NCBI GenBank assembly: GCA_020720185.1
Contig: DYPB01000053.1
Span: 1 to 14,568, forward strand
Direction of reading: 5' to 3'
From: Flavobacterium psychrophilum
Lineage (GTDB): Bacteria; Bacteroidota; Bacteroidia; Flavobacteriales; Flavobacteriaceae
DNA length: 14,568 bases
The notes beneath the pieces were generated by a model. That model was not told where the DNA came from. It did no database searches and was given only the letters and a program-made list of their open reading frames with translations. The translations under genes and the position numbers were made by a program. Below are positions 1-7,002 of this stretch, in pieces. Every line of letters begins with the position of its first letter. Position 1 is the first letter of the stretch.

Positions 1-9
1 TAGGGAAAA

Positions 10-38
10 GATGGGAGATGGGAGATGGGGGATGGGAG
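10..38. repeat. Heptanucleotide tandem repeat (GATGGGA)n
   Basis: Four consecutive 7-bp units GATGGGA, GATGGGA, GATGGGG, GATGGGA run from 10 to 37, followed by one further G. The tract lies downstream of the histidine-kinase stop codon, near the left edge, so the gene on its other side cannot be seen. It is G-rich on the plus strand, in contrast to the AT-rich surroundings. It shares its 7-bp period, but not its sequence, with tracts at 1602, 4553 and 7723. Confidence 0.8.
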
Positions 39-127
39 AATTTTAAAAAAATGATTTAGAAAATTGAGTATTTGATAAGAAAACAGACTTTATAGTTCCA
101 AAGTTTATTATGAAATGGGTATTTTTC

Positions 128-1600
128 CTATTTCTTTATTAATGGCAATGAAACTTTAAAAACGGTTCCTTTGCCAAATTCTGACTCGAAGCTGATATCA
201 CCTTTATAACTTTCGATAATATTTTTAATAATTCCAAGTCCAAGCCCCATTCCGCTGGTTTTTGTAGTAAATTTTGGTTCAAAAATATGTTCAAAACTTT
301 CTGTTTCAATTCCTGTTCCGTTATCGGAAACGGTTATTAGAACGGTGTATTTTTCTTTTTTTATGGTTACGACAATTAATTTATTTTCTTGATTTTCAGG
401 TATGGCTTGAATGGCATTTTTTACTATATTATTAATTATTCTAATAAGCTGGGAACGATCCATTTTTGAGATAATTTTGTCAAATTCTGGTTCAAATACA
501 ATATAATCTTCATTAAAAATATCAAGTGCCAAGCCTACTACTTCAACTACATTCAAGGTTTCATTTTGTTGGGCTGGCATTGAGGCAAAATTTGAAAAAG
601 CAGCAGCAACAGAACTCATTGCATCAATTTGTTGGATTAAAGTTTCAGAATAATCTTTGATTTTTTGTTTTAAATTCTGATCGTTTTGATTAAATTTCCG
701 TTCAAAATTTTGCACCGTCAAACGCATTGGTGTCAATGGATTTTTAATCTCGTGTGCCACTTGTTTTGCCATTTCTCTCCAAGCTTCTTCTCTTTCTGAT
801 TGTGCTAATTTTTGAGCCGATTGTTCCAACTCATCAACCATTCCATTATAAGCCTTTATTAACAGATTGATTTCGTTACTATTAGCCTCTAAAACTATTT
901 TTTCATTTTTCTGCGTTAGCGATGTTTCGTTCAATTTATCTGAAATTGTTTTTAATGATTTTGTAATATATGTAGATAAAAAATAAGCTACTGCAAAGGC
1001 AACCAATAACATAAAACCATAAACTTGTGCCAGCCTGACGAAAAAATTATGCAACTCGCCCTCATAATAAGTATCGTCTTCAACATAAGGTAAATTCAAG
1101 ATACCCAGCGGTTTAAATTTATCGTCTTTAATTAAACTGTATGATGAACGGTATTTTTTTCCATCAACATTTTTAACATCTACATATCTTTTTTCGATAG
1201 ATGATTGGACTAAAGTTAAAACATATTTTGGTATTGGTGGTGTTTTTTTATCGACCGAAAATCTTGATTTTGAAGATTTTATAAGATTTCCTTTTAAACT
1301 AAAAATATTTATTTCAAGATTATGAATATCTGCCAGTTCATGAATTTTATCTTTAAAAATTATATTCAAATTAGCAGAAATTAAAGCATATTTTGTATTG
1401 GTCAAAACATAATTAATGTTCTCTTTTATAGCATCTTCCTTGTGTTCAAGCCGTTCTTGATGGTATTTTCGAGCATCGTTTTTAAACTGAAAAATCGAAA
1501 TTGTTGCCAATATTGCAGCTGCTACAATAATCAAAACAATCATAGATACAAAAATCCTGATTTGCAATGAAAGTGTAGCTATTTGGAAGGGTTTAATCAT
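128..1600 (-). CDS. NtrY-like membrane sensor histidine kinase
   Basis: A 490-residue sensor kinase that would autophosphorylate on histidine and pass phosphate to a response regulator not present in this window. Two membrane segments (about 17-37 and 193-212) bracket an extracytoplasmic sensor region of about 150 residues. A HAMP-like linker (about 210-265) follows. The H-box reads VAHEIKNPLTPMR with phospho-accepting His283. The HATPase domain shows the N-box (N390/N391/N395), the G1 box DNGTG (426-430) and the G2 box GMGLGLG (450-456). This H-box style and layout resemble NtrY-type kinases. ATG at 1600 is preferred over an in-frame TTG at 1606, which adds only two residues. A heptamer repeat occupies the position where a ribosome binding site would be expected. 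It lies 61 bp downstream of hemJ on the same strand and may be co-transcribed. Its signal is unknown, and a link to heme is suggested only by position. Confidence 0.9.
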   Translation of the reverse strand: MIKPFQIATLSLQIRIFVSMIVLIIVAAAILATISIFQFKNDARKYHQERLEHKEDAIKENINYVLTNTKYALISANLNIIFKDKIHELADIHNLEINIFSLKGNLIKSSKSRFSVDKKTPPIPKYVLTLVQSSIEKRYVDVKNVDGKKYRSSYSLIKDDKFKPLGILNLPYVEDDTYYEGELHNFFVRLAQVYGFMLLVAFAVAYFLSTYITKSLKTISDKLNETSLTQKNEKIVLEANSNEINLLIKAYNGMVDELEQSAQKLAQSEREEAWREMAKQVAHEIKNPLTPMRLTVQNFERKFNQNDQNLKQKIKDYSETLIQQIDAMSSVAAAFSNFASMPAQQNETLNVVEVVGLALDIFNEDYIVFEPEFDKIISKMDRSQLIRIINNIVKNAIQAIPENQENKLIVVTIKKEKYTVLITVSDNGTGIETESFEHIFEPKFTTKTSGMGLGLGIIKNIIESYKGDISFESEFGKGTVFKVSLPLIKK

Positions 1601-1601
1601 A

Positions 1602-1636
1602 GTCAAAAGTCAAAAGTTAAAAGTCAAAAGTTATTA
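1602..1636. repeat. Heptanucleotide tandem repeat (GTCAAAA)n in the histidine-kinase leader
   Basis: Five 7-bp units run without interruption: GTCAAAA (1602), GTCAAAA (1609), GTTAAAA (1616), GTCAAAA (1623) and GTTATTA (1630). The 7-mer AAACTCA then occurs at 1638 and 1652, 14 bp apart, suggesting decayed further units. The tract begins one base from the kinase start codon (ATG at 1600, minus strand). It therefore fills that gene's leader, between it and the hemJ stop codon. No Shine-Dalgarno sequence is visible there. Confidence 0.85.
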
Positions 1637-1661
1637 AAAACTCATAAACTAAAACTCACAA

Positions 1662-2198
1662 CTATTTTTCTCTTATTTGTTTATAAAATTTGAATCCTAA
1701 CATAATAATTATTGAAAATAGAAAGATGCCAATAACGCCATAAATCCAGTTGAAGGCGTTTTTTAGGATTACTAAAAACACTACTGCAAAGAGGATAATT
1801 GTGGCTCCTTCGTTCCATAACCGCATAAAATTTGAGGAATATTTTACTTCATCTTTTTCTAATTGTTTAAAAATTTGGTGGCATTTTAGATGATACAAAT
1901 ACAATGCCAAAACAAAACCGAGTTTGATTTGCATCCAAGGCATTTGAAGCCACGATGGCATTAAAAACAATAGCCAAACAGCAAAAAATCCTGCTAAAAT
2001 AGCTGATGGCCAAGTGATTATATACCACAAACGATAGGACATAATTTTGTATTGTACTTGCAAAATTTCTTTTTCGGGCGATGGTTTTTCATTGGCTTCT
2101 ATTTGATATACAAACAACCGAACGATGTAAAACAAGCCTGAAAACCAAGTGATTACGAAGATTAAGTGAAGGGATTTGATGTAGTTGTAGAGTTCCAT
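1662..2198 (-). CDS. hemJ: Protoporphyrinogen IX oxidase HemJ (CopD-like membrane protein)
   Basis: A 178-residue integral membrane protein predicted to oxidise protoporphyrinogen IX to protoporphyrin IX, the penultimate step of heme synthesis. Hydrophobic segments lie at about 8-30, 55-80, 90-107, 128-146 and 150-171. HemJ-type landmarks are visible: His11 in the first helix, WFSGLFYIVRLFV at 18-30, Lys92 with a following YHLKCH (His103, His107), and RLWNE at 126-130. In characterised HemJ proteins an N-terminal histidine and a mid-protein lysine are essential, and His11 and Lys92 are the likely equivalents. No HemG or HemY homologue is seen in the window, so HemJ is the local candidate for this step. 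It follows hemH on the minus strand across a gap of about 200 bp that holds a palindromic repeat element. The broader annotation 'CopD family protein' is also possible, but the position next to hemH supports HemJ. Confidence 0.88.
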   Translation of the reverse strand: MELYNYIKSLHLIFVITWFSGLFYIVRLFVYQIEANEKPSPEKEILQVQYKIMSYRLWYIITWPSAILAGFFAVWLLFLMPSWLQMPWMQIKLGFVLALYLYHLKCHQIFKQLEKDEVKYSSNFMRLWNEGATIILFAVVFLVILKNAFNWIYGVIGIFLFSIIIMLGFKFYKQIREK

Positions 2199-2276
2199 TT
2201 TTGGTGTGGGTTAATGGTTGTTGGATTTTTTAGTTTTTTTCGCAAATCTTTAAAAAAATTCAATTCAATAATTCTT

Positions 2277-2366
2277 ATAGCCCCGATTGTAGTGAAAATC
2301 CTGCTGTTGCGGGGTTCGCAACGGCAGATTGGAACGAAAAGCGGGAAAATGCTTTATAAAAATGCC
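2277..2366 (+). repeat. Interspersed palindromic element, copy 1
   Basis: A block of about 90 bp between hemJ and hemH. Reading 5'->3' on the plus strand, conserved blocks are ATAGCCCCGATT at the left end, GAAAATCCT, GATTG, GAAAAGCGGG, and TTTATAAAAATGCC at the right end. All recur in the same order in the element at 6820-6957 (opposite strand), with identical 4-nt and 7-nt spacings between the last three blocks. The centre is a hairpin with arms 2301-2310 and 2318-2327 (10 bp, one G.T wobble) and a 7-nt loop. I see no coding capacity and no transposase. From memory, related sequences are abundant between genes in Flavobacterium genomes. The hairpin could help end transcription or stabilise mRNA ends. 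Confidence 0.75.
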
Positions 2367-2400
2367 TTAAGTTTTGCTTCAAATAATTTTGTTTTAATTT

Positions 2401-3441
2401 TTAACTTGCAATCCACTTTCCTATTTCTCCATTTTTGAAATTTTCAATCCATTTATTAACCAATTGGCACCAATCGTCTTCTTCATTCAGACACGGAATG
2501 GCTTTAAATTCTTCGCCGCCATTTTCTTTAAATTGGTGGTTGGCTTCCATAGCAATTTCTTCTAATGTTTCTAAACAATCTGAGACAAATGCTGGGGTAA
2601 CGACTGCCAATTTTTTGATGCCTTTTGCTGGCATTTTGTTAACTTCTACATCCGTGTATGGGGTCAGCCACTTGTCGCCCGCCAATCGAGATTGAAAGGT
2701 TTGGCTGTATTTTTCGGCTGGGATATTTAAATATTCTGTTACTAATTTTGTGGTTTCGTAACATTGATGACTGTAACAAAATTCGTGTGCTGGGCTGGGT
2801 ATGCTGCAACAAGTTTGGTCAATTTTGCAGTGTGATTTGGTGATATCCGTTTTGCGAATGTGTCTTTTTGGAATGCCGTGATAGGAGAATAATAGATGGT
2901 CGTAATCAAATCCTTTTAGATGGTTTTTGATGCTTTCTGCTAAAACTTTGATATAATCGGGTTTGTTATAAAATGCTGGCACGATTTGAAATGTCATTTC
3001 AGGGAAATGTTTAGCACGCAACTCTTCTGCTAAAACTAAAATTGTGGTAGTTGACGCCATTGCGTATTGAGGATATAATGGAAATAGCATTATATTTGTA
3101 ACTCCTTTATTATGAAGTTCTTGCAATCCTTTTAAAATAGCCATCGTGCCATATCTCATGGCTAATGCCACAGGAATGTCGCTTAAATCTTGCACTTTTT
3201 TGTGCATTTTTTTTGAAATTACTACTAATGGCGAGCCTTCTGGTGTCCAGATTTTTGCATAAGCTGCCGCTGATTTTTTTGGTCGGGTTTGCAAAATAAT
3301 TCCTTTTACCAATAATGCTCTTAATAAATACGGCACATCAATTACAAATTTATCCATCAAAAATTCGTCAAGATACGATTTTACATCCTTTGCTGTTGGG
3401 CTCTCTGGTGAGCCGAGATTTACTAATAATACGCCTTTCAT
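2401..3441 (-). CDS. hemH: Ferrochelatase HemH with an internal cysteine cluster
   Basis: A 346-residue cytoplasmic or peripheral-membrane enzyme that inserts Fe2+ into protoporphyrin IX to form protoheme. The N-terminus (GVLLVNLGSPESP) is typical of the family. The catalytic His188 is in FSYHGIPKRH and the catalytic Glu291 in SDCLETLEE, matching the His and Glu pair of bacterial ferrochelatases. Length is in the normal range for long bacterial forms. Residues 205-227 hold five cysteines (205, 211, 212, 222, 227) in an inserted segment after the catalytic histidine. Some bacterial ferrochelatases bind a [2Fe-2S] cluster through such internal cysteines, so a cluster here is plausible but inferred. 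The gene starts 32 bp downstream of the AraC-family regulator's stop codon on the same strand and is probably co-transcribed with it. hemJ follows beyond the palindromic element. Confidence 0.97.
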   Translation of the reverse strand: MKGVLLVNLGSPESPTAKDVKSYLDEFLMDKFVIDVPYLLRALLVKGIILQTRPKKSAAAYAKIWTPEGSPLVVISKKMHKKVQDLSDIPVALAMRYGTMAILKGLQELHNKGVTNIMLFPLYPQYAMASTTTILVLAEELRAKHFPEMTFQIVPAFYNKPDYIKVLAESIKNHLKGFDYDHLLFSYHGIPKRHIRKTDITKSHCKIDQTCCSIPSPAHEFCYSHQCYETTKLVTEYLNIPAEKYSQTFQSRLAGDKWLTPYTDVEVNKMPAKGIKKLAVVTPAFVSDCLETLEEIAMEANHQFKENGGEEFKAIPCLNEEDDWCQLVNKWIENFKNGEIGKWIAS

Positions 3442-3473
3442 ATTTTGTGTTTTTATTTTTTAATTTTCAATCA

Positions 3474-4343
3474 TTAAATTGTTTGCAAACTCATCAAATA
3501 CTTTTTCGGAGTAGTGCCAAATTTTTTTCTGAAAGCTGCAATAAAATGACTTCCAGTGCTATATCCAATTTTCAATCCTACTTCATTAACATTATATGAA
3601 CCTGAATCTAATAATTTTCGAGCATAATCCATTTTATAATCAAACAGAAAACCATAAACGGTATCTCCATAAATTTGCTTAAATCCTATTTTTAATTTTT
3701 TTAAATTGAGACCTATTTCATCGGCAAGTTTTTGTAATCCAGGTGGTTCTGCCATATTTGCAATAACAATTTCTTTGGCTTTTTTGATTTTCAAAACATT
3801 TTCCTCGTCAATCAAAAACGGACATTGTTCGGCAGTTGGGTCTTCATTTCGGTTGAAATACAAACTCAATAGTTCGTATCCTTTGCCTTTATAATATAAA
3901 TTTTTTATAGATGGATTCAAATTATAATGAAACAATTGACTCAAAACGATTGCCATCGATGGCGAAAAGTTTTCTTCCCGATAATATTTTTTATCCTTGT
4001 TTTCGTCACTCAAAAACGGAATGTAATTAGCTTCTGATGAGAATAATGCGTGAAATTTTTTAATTGAAACAATTAGCGAAATTACCCAAGAATTGGGTTC
4101 CAATTCTAAATTCAAAGGCAATTCTTTCTGAGGATTGTATAAAAGTAATGATTTTTCTTCATTCAAATCTAATGCGTAATTGCCTTGATTAAAATTGAAT
4201 TTTGCTTTGCCTTTAAGTCCAAAATGAAACTGAATCAAACCGCTGTTTACTGATTTTTCCACCTTAAAAATCTCTTCAGAATCGTTCTGAAAACGAATCA
4301 GCATAAAGTCATTTTCAATATTGATAATTTCTTGTGTTCCCAT
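3474..4343 (-). CDS. AraC-family transcriptional regulator (PchR-like)
   Basis: A 289-residue regulator with a ligand-sensing N-terminal domain (about 1-165) and a C-terminal AraC/XylS DNA-binding domain (about 182-289). The latter contains two helix-turn-helix units, at about 203-224 (LQKLADEIGLNLKKLKIGFK) and 252-275. The second carries the family signature VGLKIGYSTGSHFIAAFRKKFG with KKFGTTPKKY just behind. The overall layout resembles PchR, which senses a siderophore in Pseudomonas, but no ligand can be named from the sequence. It is transcribed divergently from hemA, with a shared 245-bp intergenic region, and leads the hemH-hemJ series. It is therefore the prime candidate for coordinating both arms of the heme cluster, for example with iron or heme supply. 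That role is inference from position. Confidence 0.9.
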   Translation of the reverse strand: MGTQEIINIENDFMLIRFQNDSEEIFKVEKSVNSGLIQFHFGLKGKAKFNFNQGNYALDLNEEKSLLLYNPQKELPLNLELEPNSWVISLIVSIKKFHALFSSEANYIPFLSDENKDKKYYREENFSPSMAIVLSQLFHYNLNPSIKNLYYKGKGYELLSLYFNRNEDPTAEQCPFLIDEENVLKIKKAKEIVIANMAEPPGLQKLADEIGLNLKKLKIGFKQIYGDTVYGFLFDYKMDYARKLLDSGSYNVNEVGLKIGYSTGSHFIAAFRKKFGTTPKKYLMSLQTI

Positions 4344-4370
4344 AGCGTTATTTTTTTTATAAAAATTATA

Positions 4371-4389
4371 ATCAAAATTAAATTTGATG
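4371..4389. promoter_or_regulatory. Candidate operator: inverted repeat upstream of the AraC-family gene
   Basis: ATCAAA (4371-4376) and TTTGAT (4384-4389) form a perfect inverted repeat with a 7-bp AT spacer, 28-46 bp upstream of the regulator's ATG. It lies between that start codon and its candidate -7 element, so it could be an autoregulatory site. AraC-family sites are often direct repeats, and short AT palindromes arise readily by chance in this DNA, so support is weak. Confidence 0.25.
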
Positions 4390-4413
4390 ATATAGTTAAT
4401 TATAAATTATTGC

Positions 4414-4421
4414 AAAAATAA
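4414..4421 (-). promoter_or_regulatory. Candidate -7 promoter element for araC-hemH-hemJ
   Basis: On the minus strand this reads TATTTTTG, a perfect match to the Bacteroidetes -7 consensus TAnnTTTG. It lies about 70 bp upstream of the regulator's start codon. The nearest upstream TTG that could act as the -33 element (4437-4439) leaves only 15 bp, shorter than the usual 19-21 bp, so the assignment rests on the -7 box. Confidence 0.4.
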
Positions 4422-4487
4422 GAATTTATTTACAACAAAACGAAAAAAACCGTAAAACTAAATTCGATATAAAAAGTCCTTGAAGCG

Positions 4488-4519
4488 TTGTTTTTTAAAA
4501 TAGGGTTGTGGTATTTTTG
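4488..4519 (+). promoter_or_regulatory. Candidate hemA promoter (TTG / TAnnTTTG)
   Basis: TTG at 4488-4490 and TATTTTTG at 4512-4519, separated by 21 bp, fit the Bacteroidetes sigma-factor consensus (-33 TTG, -7 TAnnTTTG). Transcription would start near 4525, giving a leader of about 60 nt that ends in the heptamer tract before hemA. This would be the main promoter of the plus-strand heme series, back to back with the araC promoter about 90 bp away. Confidence 0.6.
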
Positions 4520-4552
4520 CAATCACGATTTTAAATTATATTTATGAAATAA

Positions 4553-4587
4553 AATTTTTAATTTTTAATTCGTAATTTTTAATTGAA
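4553..4587. repeat. Heptanucleotide tandem repeat (AATTTTT)n in the hemA leader
   Basis: Five consecutive 7-bp units end one base before the hemA ATG: AATTTTT (4553), AATTTTT (4560), AATTCGT (4567), AATTTTT (4574) and AATTGAA (4581). All five begin with AATT. The tract replaces any Shine-Dalgarno region. Its 7-bp period and start-codon-adjacent position match the tracts before the histidine kinase and hemE. Confidence 0.75.
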
Positions 4588-4588
4588 C

Positions 4589-5836
4589 ATGGAAAACCTC
4601 AAACTTTCAAAACACCAAATTTTTTACTCCATTGGCTTAAGCTATAAAAAAGCTGATGCCGAAATTCGTGGTAAATTTTCGTTGAATGATGCTGCCAAAA
4701 TCGCTTTATTACAACAAGCCAAAACCGAAGGTATTGATAGTTTGATTGTAACATCGACTTGCAACCGAACAGAGATTTATGGTTTTGCTGAACATCCCTT
4801 TCAATTAATTAAATTGCTGTGTAACAACAGTTTGGGTAGTGTGGAAGAGTTTCAAAAAGTAGCTCAAATATATAAAAATCAAGAGGCTATATCACATTTA
4901 TTCAGGGTAGGAACGGGTTTAGACAGTCAAATTTTAGGAGATTTTGAAATTATCTCTCAAATAAAAACAAGTTTTGCACAAGCAAAAGAGATGGGTTTGG
5001 CAAATGCTTTTATGGAACGATTGGTCAATGCCGTAATTCAAGCCAGCAAAAGGATTAAAACCGACACCGAAATTTCATCTGGTGCAACTTCGGTTTCGTT
5101 TGCATCGGTTCAATATATTATGAAAACCGTTGCTGATATTGGTAATAAAAACATTTTGCTTTTTGGCACAGGAAAAATTGGCAGAAATACTTGCGAAAAT
5201 TTAGTAAAACATACTAAAAATGAACAAATTACACTGATTAACAGAACTAAAAATAAAGCAGAAAAACTAGCCACAAAACTGCAATTAATTGTAAAAGATT
5301 ATGCCGACTTGCAATTAGAAATTCAAAAATCCGATGTTTTAGTAGTTGCAACTGGGGCACAAAATCCAACAGTTGATGCCGCCATTTTGAACCTCAAAAA
5401 ACCACTTTTGATTTTAGATTTATCGATACCAAAAAATGTACATGAAAATGTACAAAATTTACCCAATGTCTCGTTGGTACATCTTGATGATTTATCCCAA
5501 ATTACAGACGAAACTCTTGAAAATAGAAAGTCTCAAATCCCTGCTGCTGAATTGATTATAAAAGAAATAAAACAAGAGTTTATGGACTGGATGCACGGAA
5601 GAAAATATGCACCAACCATACACGCATTGAAAGAAAGATTGAATCATATAAAAGAAAAAGAGCTTCAAACCCATCGAAAAAAAATAGTCGATTTTAATGA
5701 AAATCAAGCAGAGATTATTAGCAATAAAATAATTCAAAAAATAACAAATCATTTTGTAAGCCATCTCAAACATGAGGACACAAATGTTGATGAAAGTGTT
5801 GAAATGATTGAAAAAATGTTTCAATTAACTACCTAG
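4589..5836 (+). CDS. hemA: Glutamyl-tRNA reductase HemA
   Basis: A 415-residue NADPH-dependent enzyme that reduces glutamyl-tRNA(Glu) to glutamate-1-semialdehyde, the first committed step of C5-type tetrapyrrole synthesis. The nucleophilic Cys58 sits in the signature TSTCNRTEIYGF. HLFRVGTGLDSQILGD (about 103-118) forms the second conserved block. The NADPH-binding Rossmann motif is LLFGTGKIGRN (about 190-200). The C-terminal third is a helical dimerisation domain. ATG at 4589 is chosen over an in-frame TTG at 4583, which would add two residues only. The partner HemL is not in this window. It is the first plus-strand gene after the divergent promoter region and probably the main regulatory entry point of the pathway. 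hemC follows 37 bp later. Confidence 0.97.
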   Translation: MENLKLSKHQIFYSIGLSYKKADAEIRGKFSLNDAAKIALLQQAKTEGIDSLIVTSTCNRTEIYGFAEHPFQLIKLLCNNSLGSVEEFQKVAQIYKNQEAISHLFRVGTGLDSQILGDFEIISQIKTSFAQAKEMGLANAFMERLVNAVIQASKRIKTDTEISSGATSVSFASVQYIMKTVADIGNKNILLFGTGKIGRNTCENLVKHTKNEQITLINRTKNKAEKLATKLQLIVKDYADLQLEIQKSDVLVVATGAQNPTVDAAILNLKKPLLILDLSIPKNVHENVQNLPNVSLVHLDDLSQITDETLENRKSQIPAAELIIKEIKQEFMDWMHGRKYAPTIHALKERLNHIKEKELQTHRKKIVDFNENQAEIISNKIIQKITNHFVSHLKHEDTNVDESVEMIEKMFQLTT

Positions 5837-5873
5837 AAAATAAATTTATAATTCCTAAATTCGTGGCAAAATA

Positions 5874-6806
5874 ATGAAAGAAAAAACCATTAAAATAGGC
5901 ACTCGAGATAGTGAATTAGCACTATGGCAAGCCCATACAGTGGCAAAATTGCTACAAGAATTGGGTCATCAAACCCAAATTGTGGCAGTAAAATCCGACG
6001 GAGATTTAATTTTAAATAAACCGTTATACGAACTGGGCATTACAGGAATTTTTACCAAAACCCTTGATATTGCTATGCTTAACGGCGAAATTGATATAGC
6101 GGTGCATTCTATGAAAGATGTTCCAACAGCATTACCAACAGGAATGATTCAAGCAGCAGTTTTGGAACGAGCCAACGAAAAAGATATTTTAGTTTATAAA
6201 AACAACACCAATTTTCTTGACCAAAACAACACAAAATCAGCCACGATTGCAACAGGTAGTTTGCGTCGTCAAGCCATGTGGCTCAACAAATATCCAACCC
6301 ATAAAACCGTCGATTTGCGTGGAAATATAAACACTCGGCTAAAAAAATTAGAAGAAAACACCTGGAACGGAGCCATATTTGCAGCAGCAGGATTGGAAAG
6401 AATAGCATTAAAAACTGATCATTCAGAAAAATTATCATGGATGACACCAGCACCCGCACAAGGAGCAATGGTGGTTTTGGCAATGCAGAACGATCAATAT
6501 TGCATCGATGCCTTGGCGGAATTGAACCATCTCGAAACCGACATTTGTACCTATATTGAGCGACAATTTTTGAGAACATTAGAAGGTGGCTGCACCGCAC
6601 CAATAGGGGCTTTGGCAACATTTAAAGATGACGAAATTTCGTTTACAGGCGTTTTACTTTCCATCGATGGCAAGCAAAAAATCGAGGTTCAAAAAGTGGT
6701 GCCAATACAAGAATGGAAAAAATTAGGCTATTTTACAGCACAAGAAATTTTGAAAAATGGTGGTAAAAAACTAATGGATGAAATAAAAAACAATTTGAAG
6801 AAATAG
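5874..6806 (+). CDS. hemC: Hydroxymethylbilane synthase HemC (porphobilinogen deaminase)
   Basis: A 310-residue cytoplasmic enzyme that polymerises four porphobilinogen units into hydroxymethylbilane. Family blocks are intact: IGTRDSELALWQA (8-20), the catalytic Asp82 in VHSMKDVPT, TGSLRRQA (127-134) and DLRGNINTRL (147-156). Cys240 in LEGGCTAPIGA covalently carries the dipyrromethane cofactor. Length is normal for the family. No own promoter is obvious in the 37-bp gap after hemA, so co-transcription is likely. Its stop codon is followed by a 243-bp gap holding a palindromic element. Confidence 0.97.
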   Translation: MKEKTIKIGTRDSELALWQAHTVAKLLQELGHQTQIVAVKSDGDLILNKPLYELGITGIFTKTLDIAMLNGEIDIAVHSMKDVPTALPTGMIQAAVLERANEKDILVYKNNTNFLDQNNTKSATIATGSLRRQAMWLNKYPTHKTVDLRGNINTRLKKLEENTWNGAIFAAAGLERIALKTDHSEKLSWMTPAPAQGAMVVLAMQNDQYCIDALAELNHLETDICTYIERQFLRTLEGGCTAPIGALATFKDDEISFTGVLLSIDGKQKIEVQKVVPIQEWKKLGYFTAQEILKNGGKKLMDEIKNNLKK

Positions 6807-6819
6807 AAGCAAAACAGCA

Positions 6820-6957
6820 GGCATTTTTATAAATGTCATACCCGCTTTTCACTACAATCTTTTCTTTTTTAAAGAAAAAAGAAAAGGATTTTCGTTGCAA
6901 ACGAAGTTCACTGAACTCCGCTGTAAAATATTAACAGAGTGAAGTAATCGGGGCTAT
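6820..6957 (-). repeat. Interspersed palindromic element, copy 2 (expanded)
   Basis: This is the reverse-orientation counterpart of the element at 2277-2366. On the minus strand it starts with ATAGCCCCGATT and ends with TTTATAAAAATGCC, with GAAAATCCT, GATTG and GAAAAGCGGG between. It is longer because about 52 nt, instead of 5, separate the first two blocks. That extra segment has its own small palindrome, GTTCA-G-TGAAC. The central hairpin, with arms 6859-6870 and 6875-6886 (12 bp, A/T-rich, 4-nt loop), differs completely in sequence from that of copy 1 although it sits between the same blocks. It lies between hemC and hemD and could lower read-through into hemD. Confidence 0.75.
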
Positions 6958-7002
6958 TTGAAAAACGATTTTGAATATCAATAAAGGTTTGTAAAAAACA
7001 TC

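Noticed and set aside
2166..2438. A 90-codon plus-strand open frame across the hemJ/hemH gap
   Set aside because: It overlaps the start of hemJ, the palindromic element and the end of hemH, and has no family pattern. It is a chance frame.
4520..4588. A riboswitch in the hemA leader
   Set aside because: The leader is about 60 nt, almost pure A/T and made largely of heptamer repeats. No paired-helix architecture of a known class is visible.
5492..5824. A 110-codon minus-strand open frame inside hemA
   Set aside because: It is fully antisense to the C-terminal part of hemA, with Phe/Tyr/Ile-rich content expected from the reverse of AT-rich coding DNA.
6283..6621. A 112-codon minus-strand open frame inside hemC
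   Set aside because: It is fully antisense to conserved hemC sequence, including the cofactor-cysteine region, with no recognisable domain.
2277..6957. The two palindromic elements as ends of a composite transposon
   Set aside because: They are inverted relative to each other, but the DNA between them is core heme genes with no transposase, and no target-site duplications are visible. They read as separate intergenic elements.
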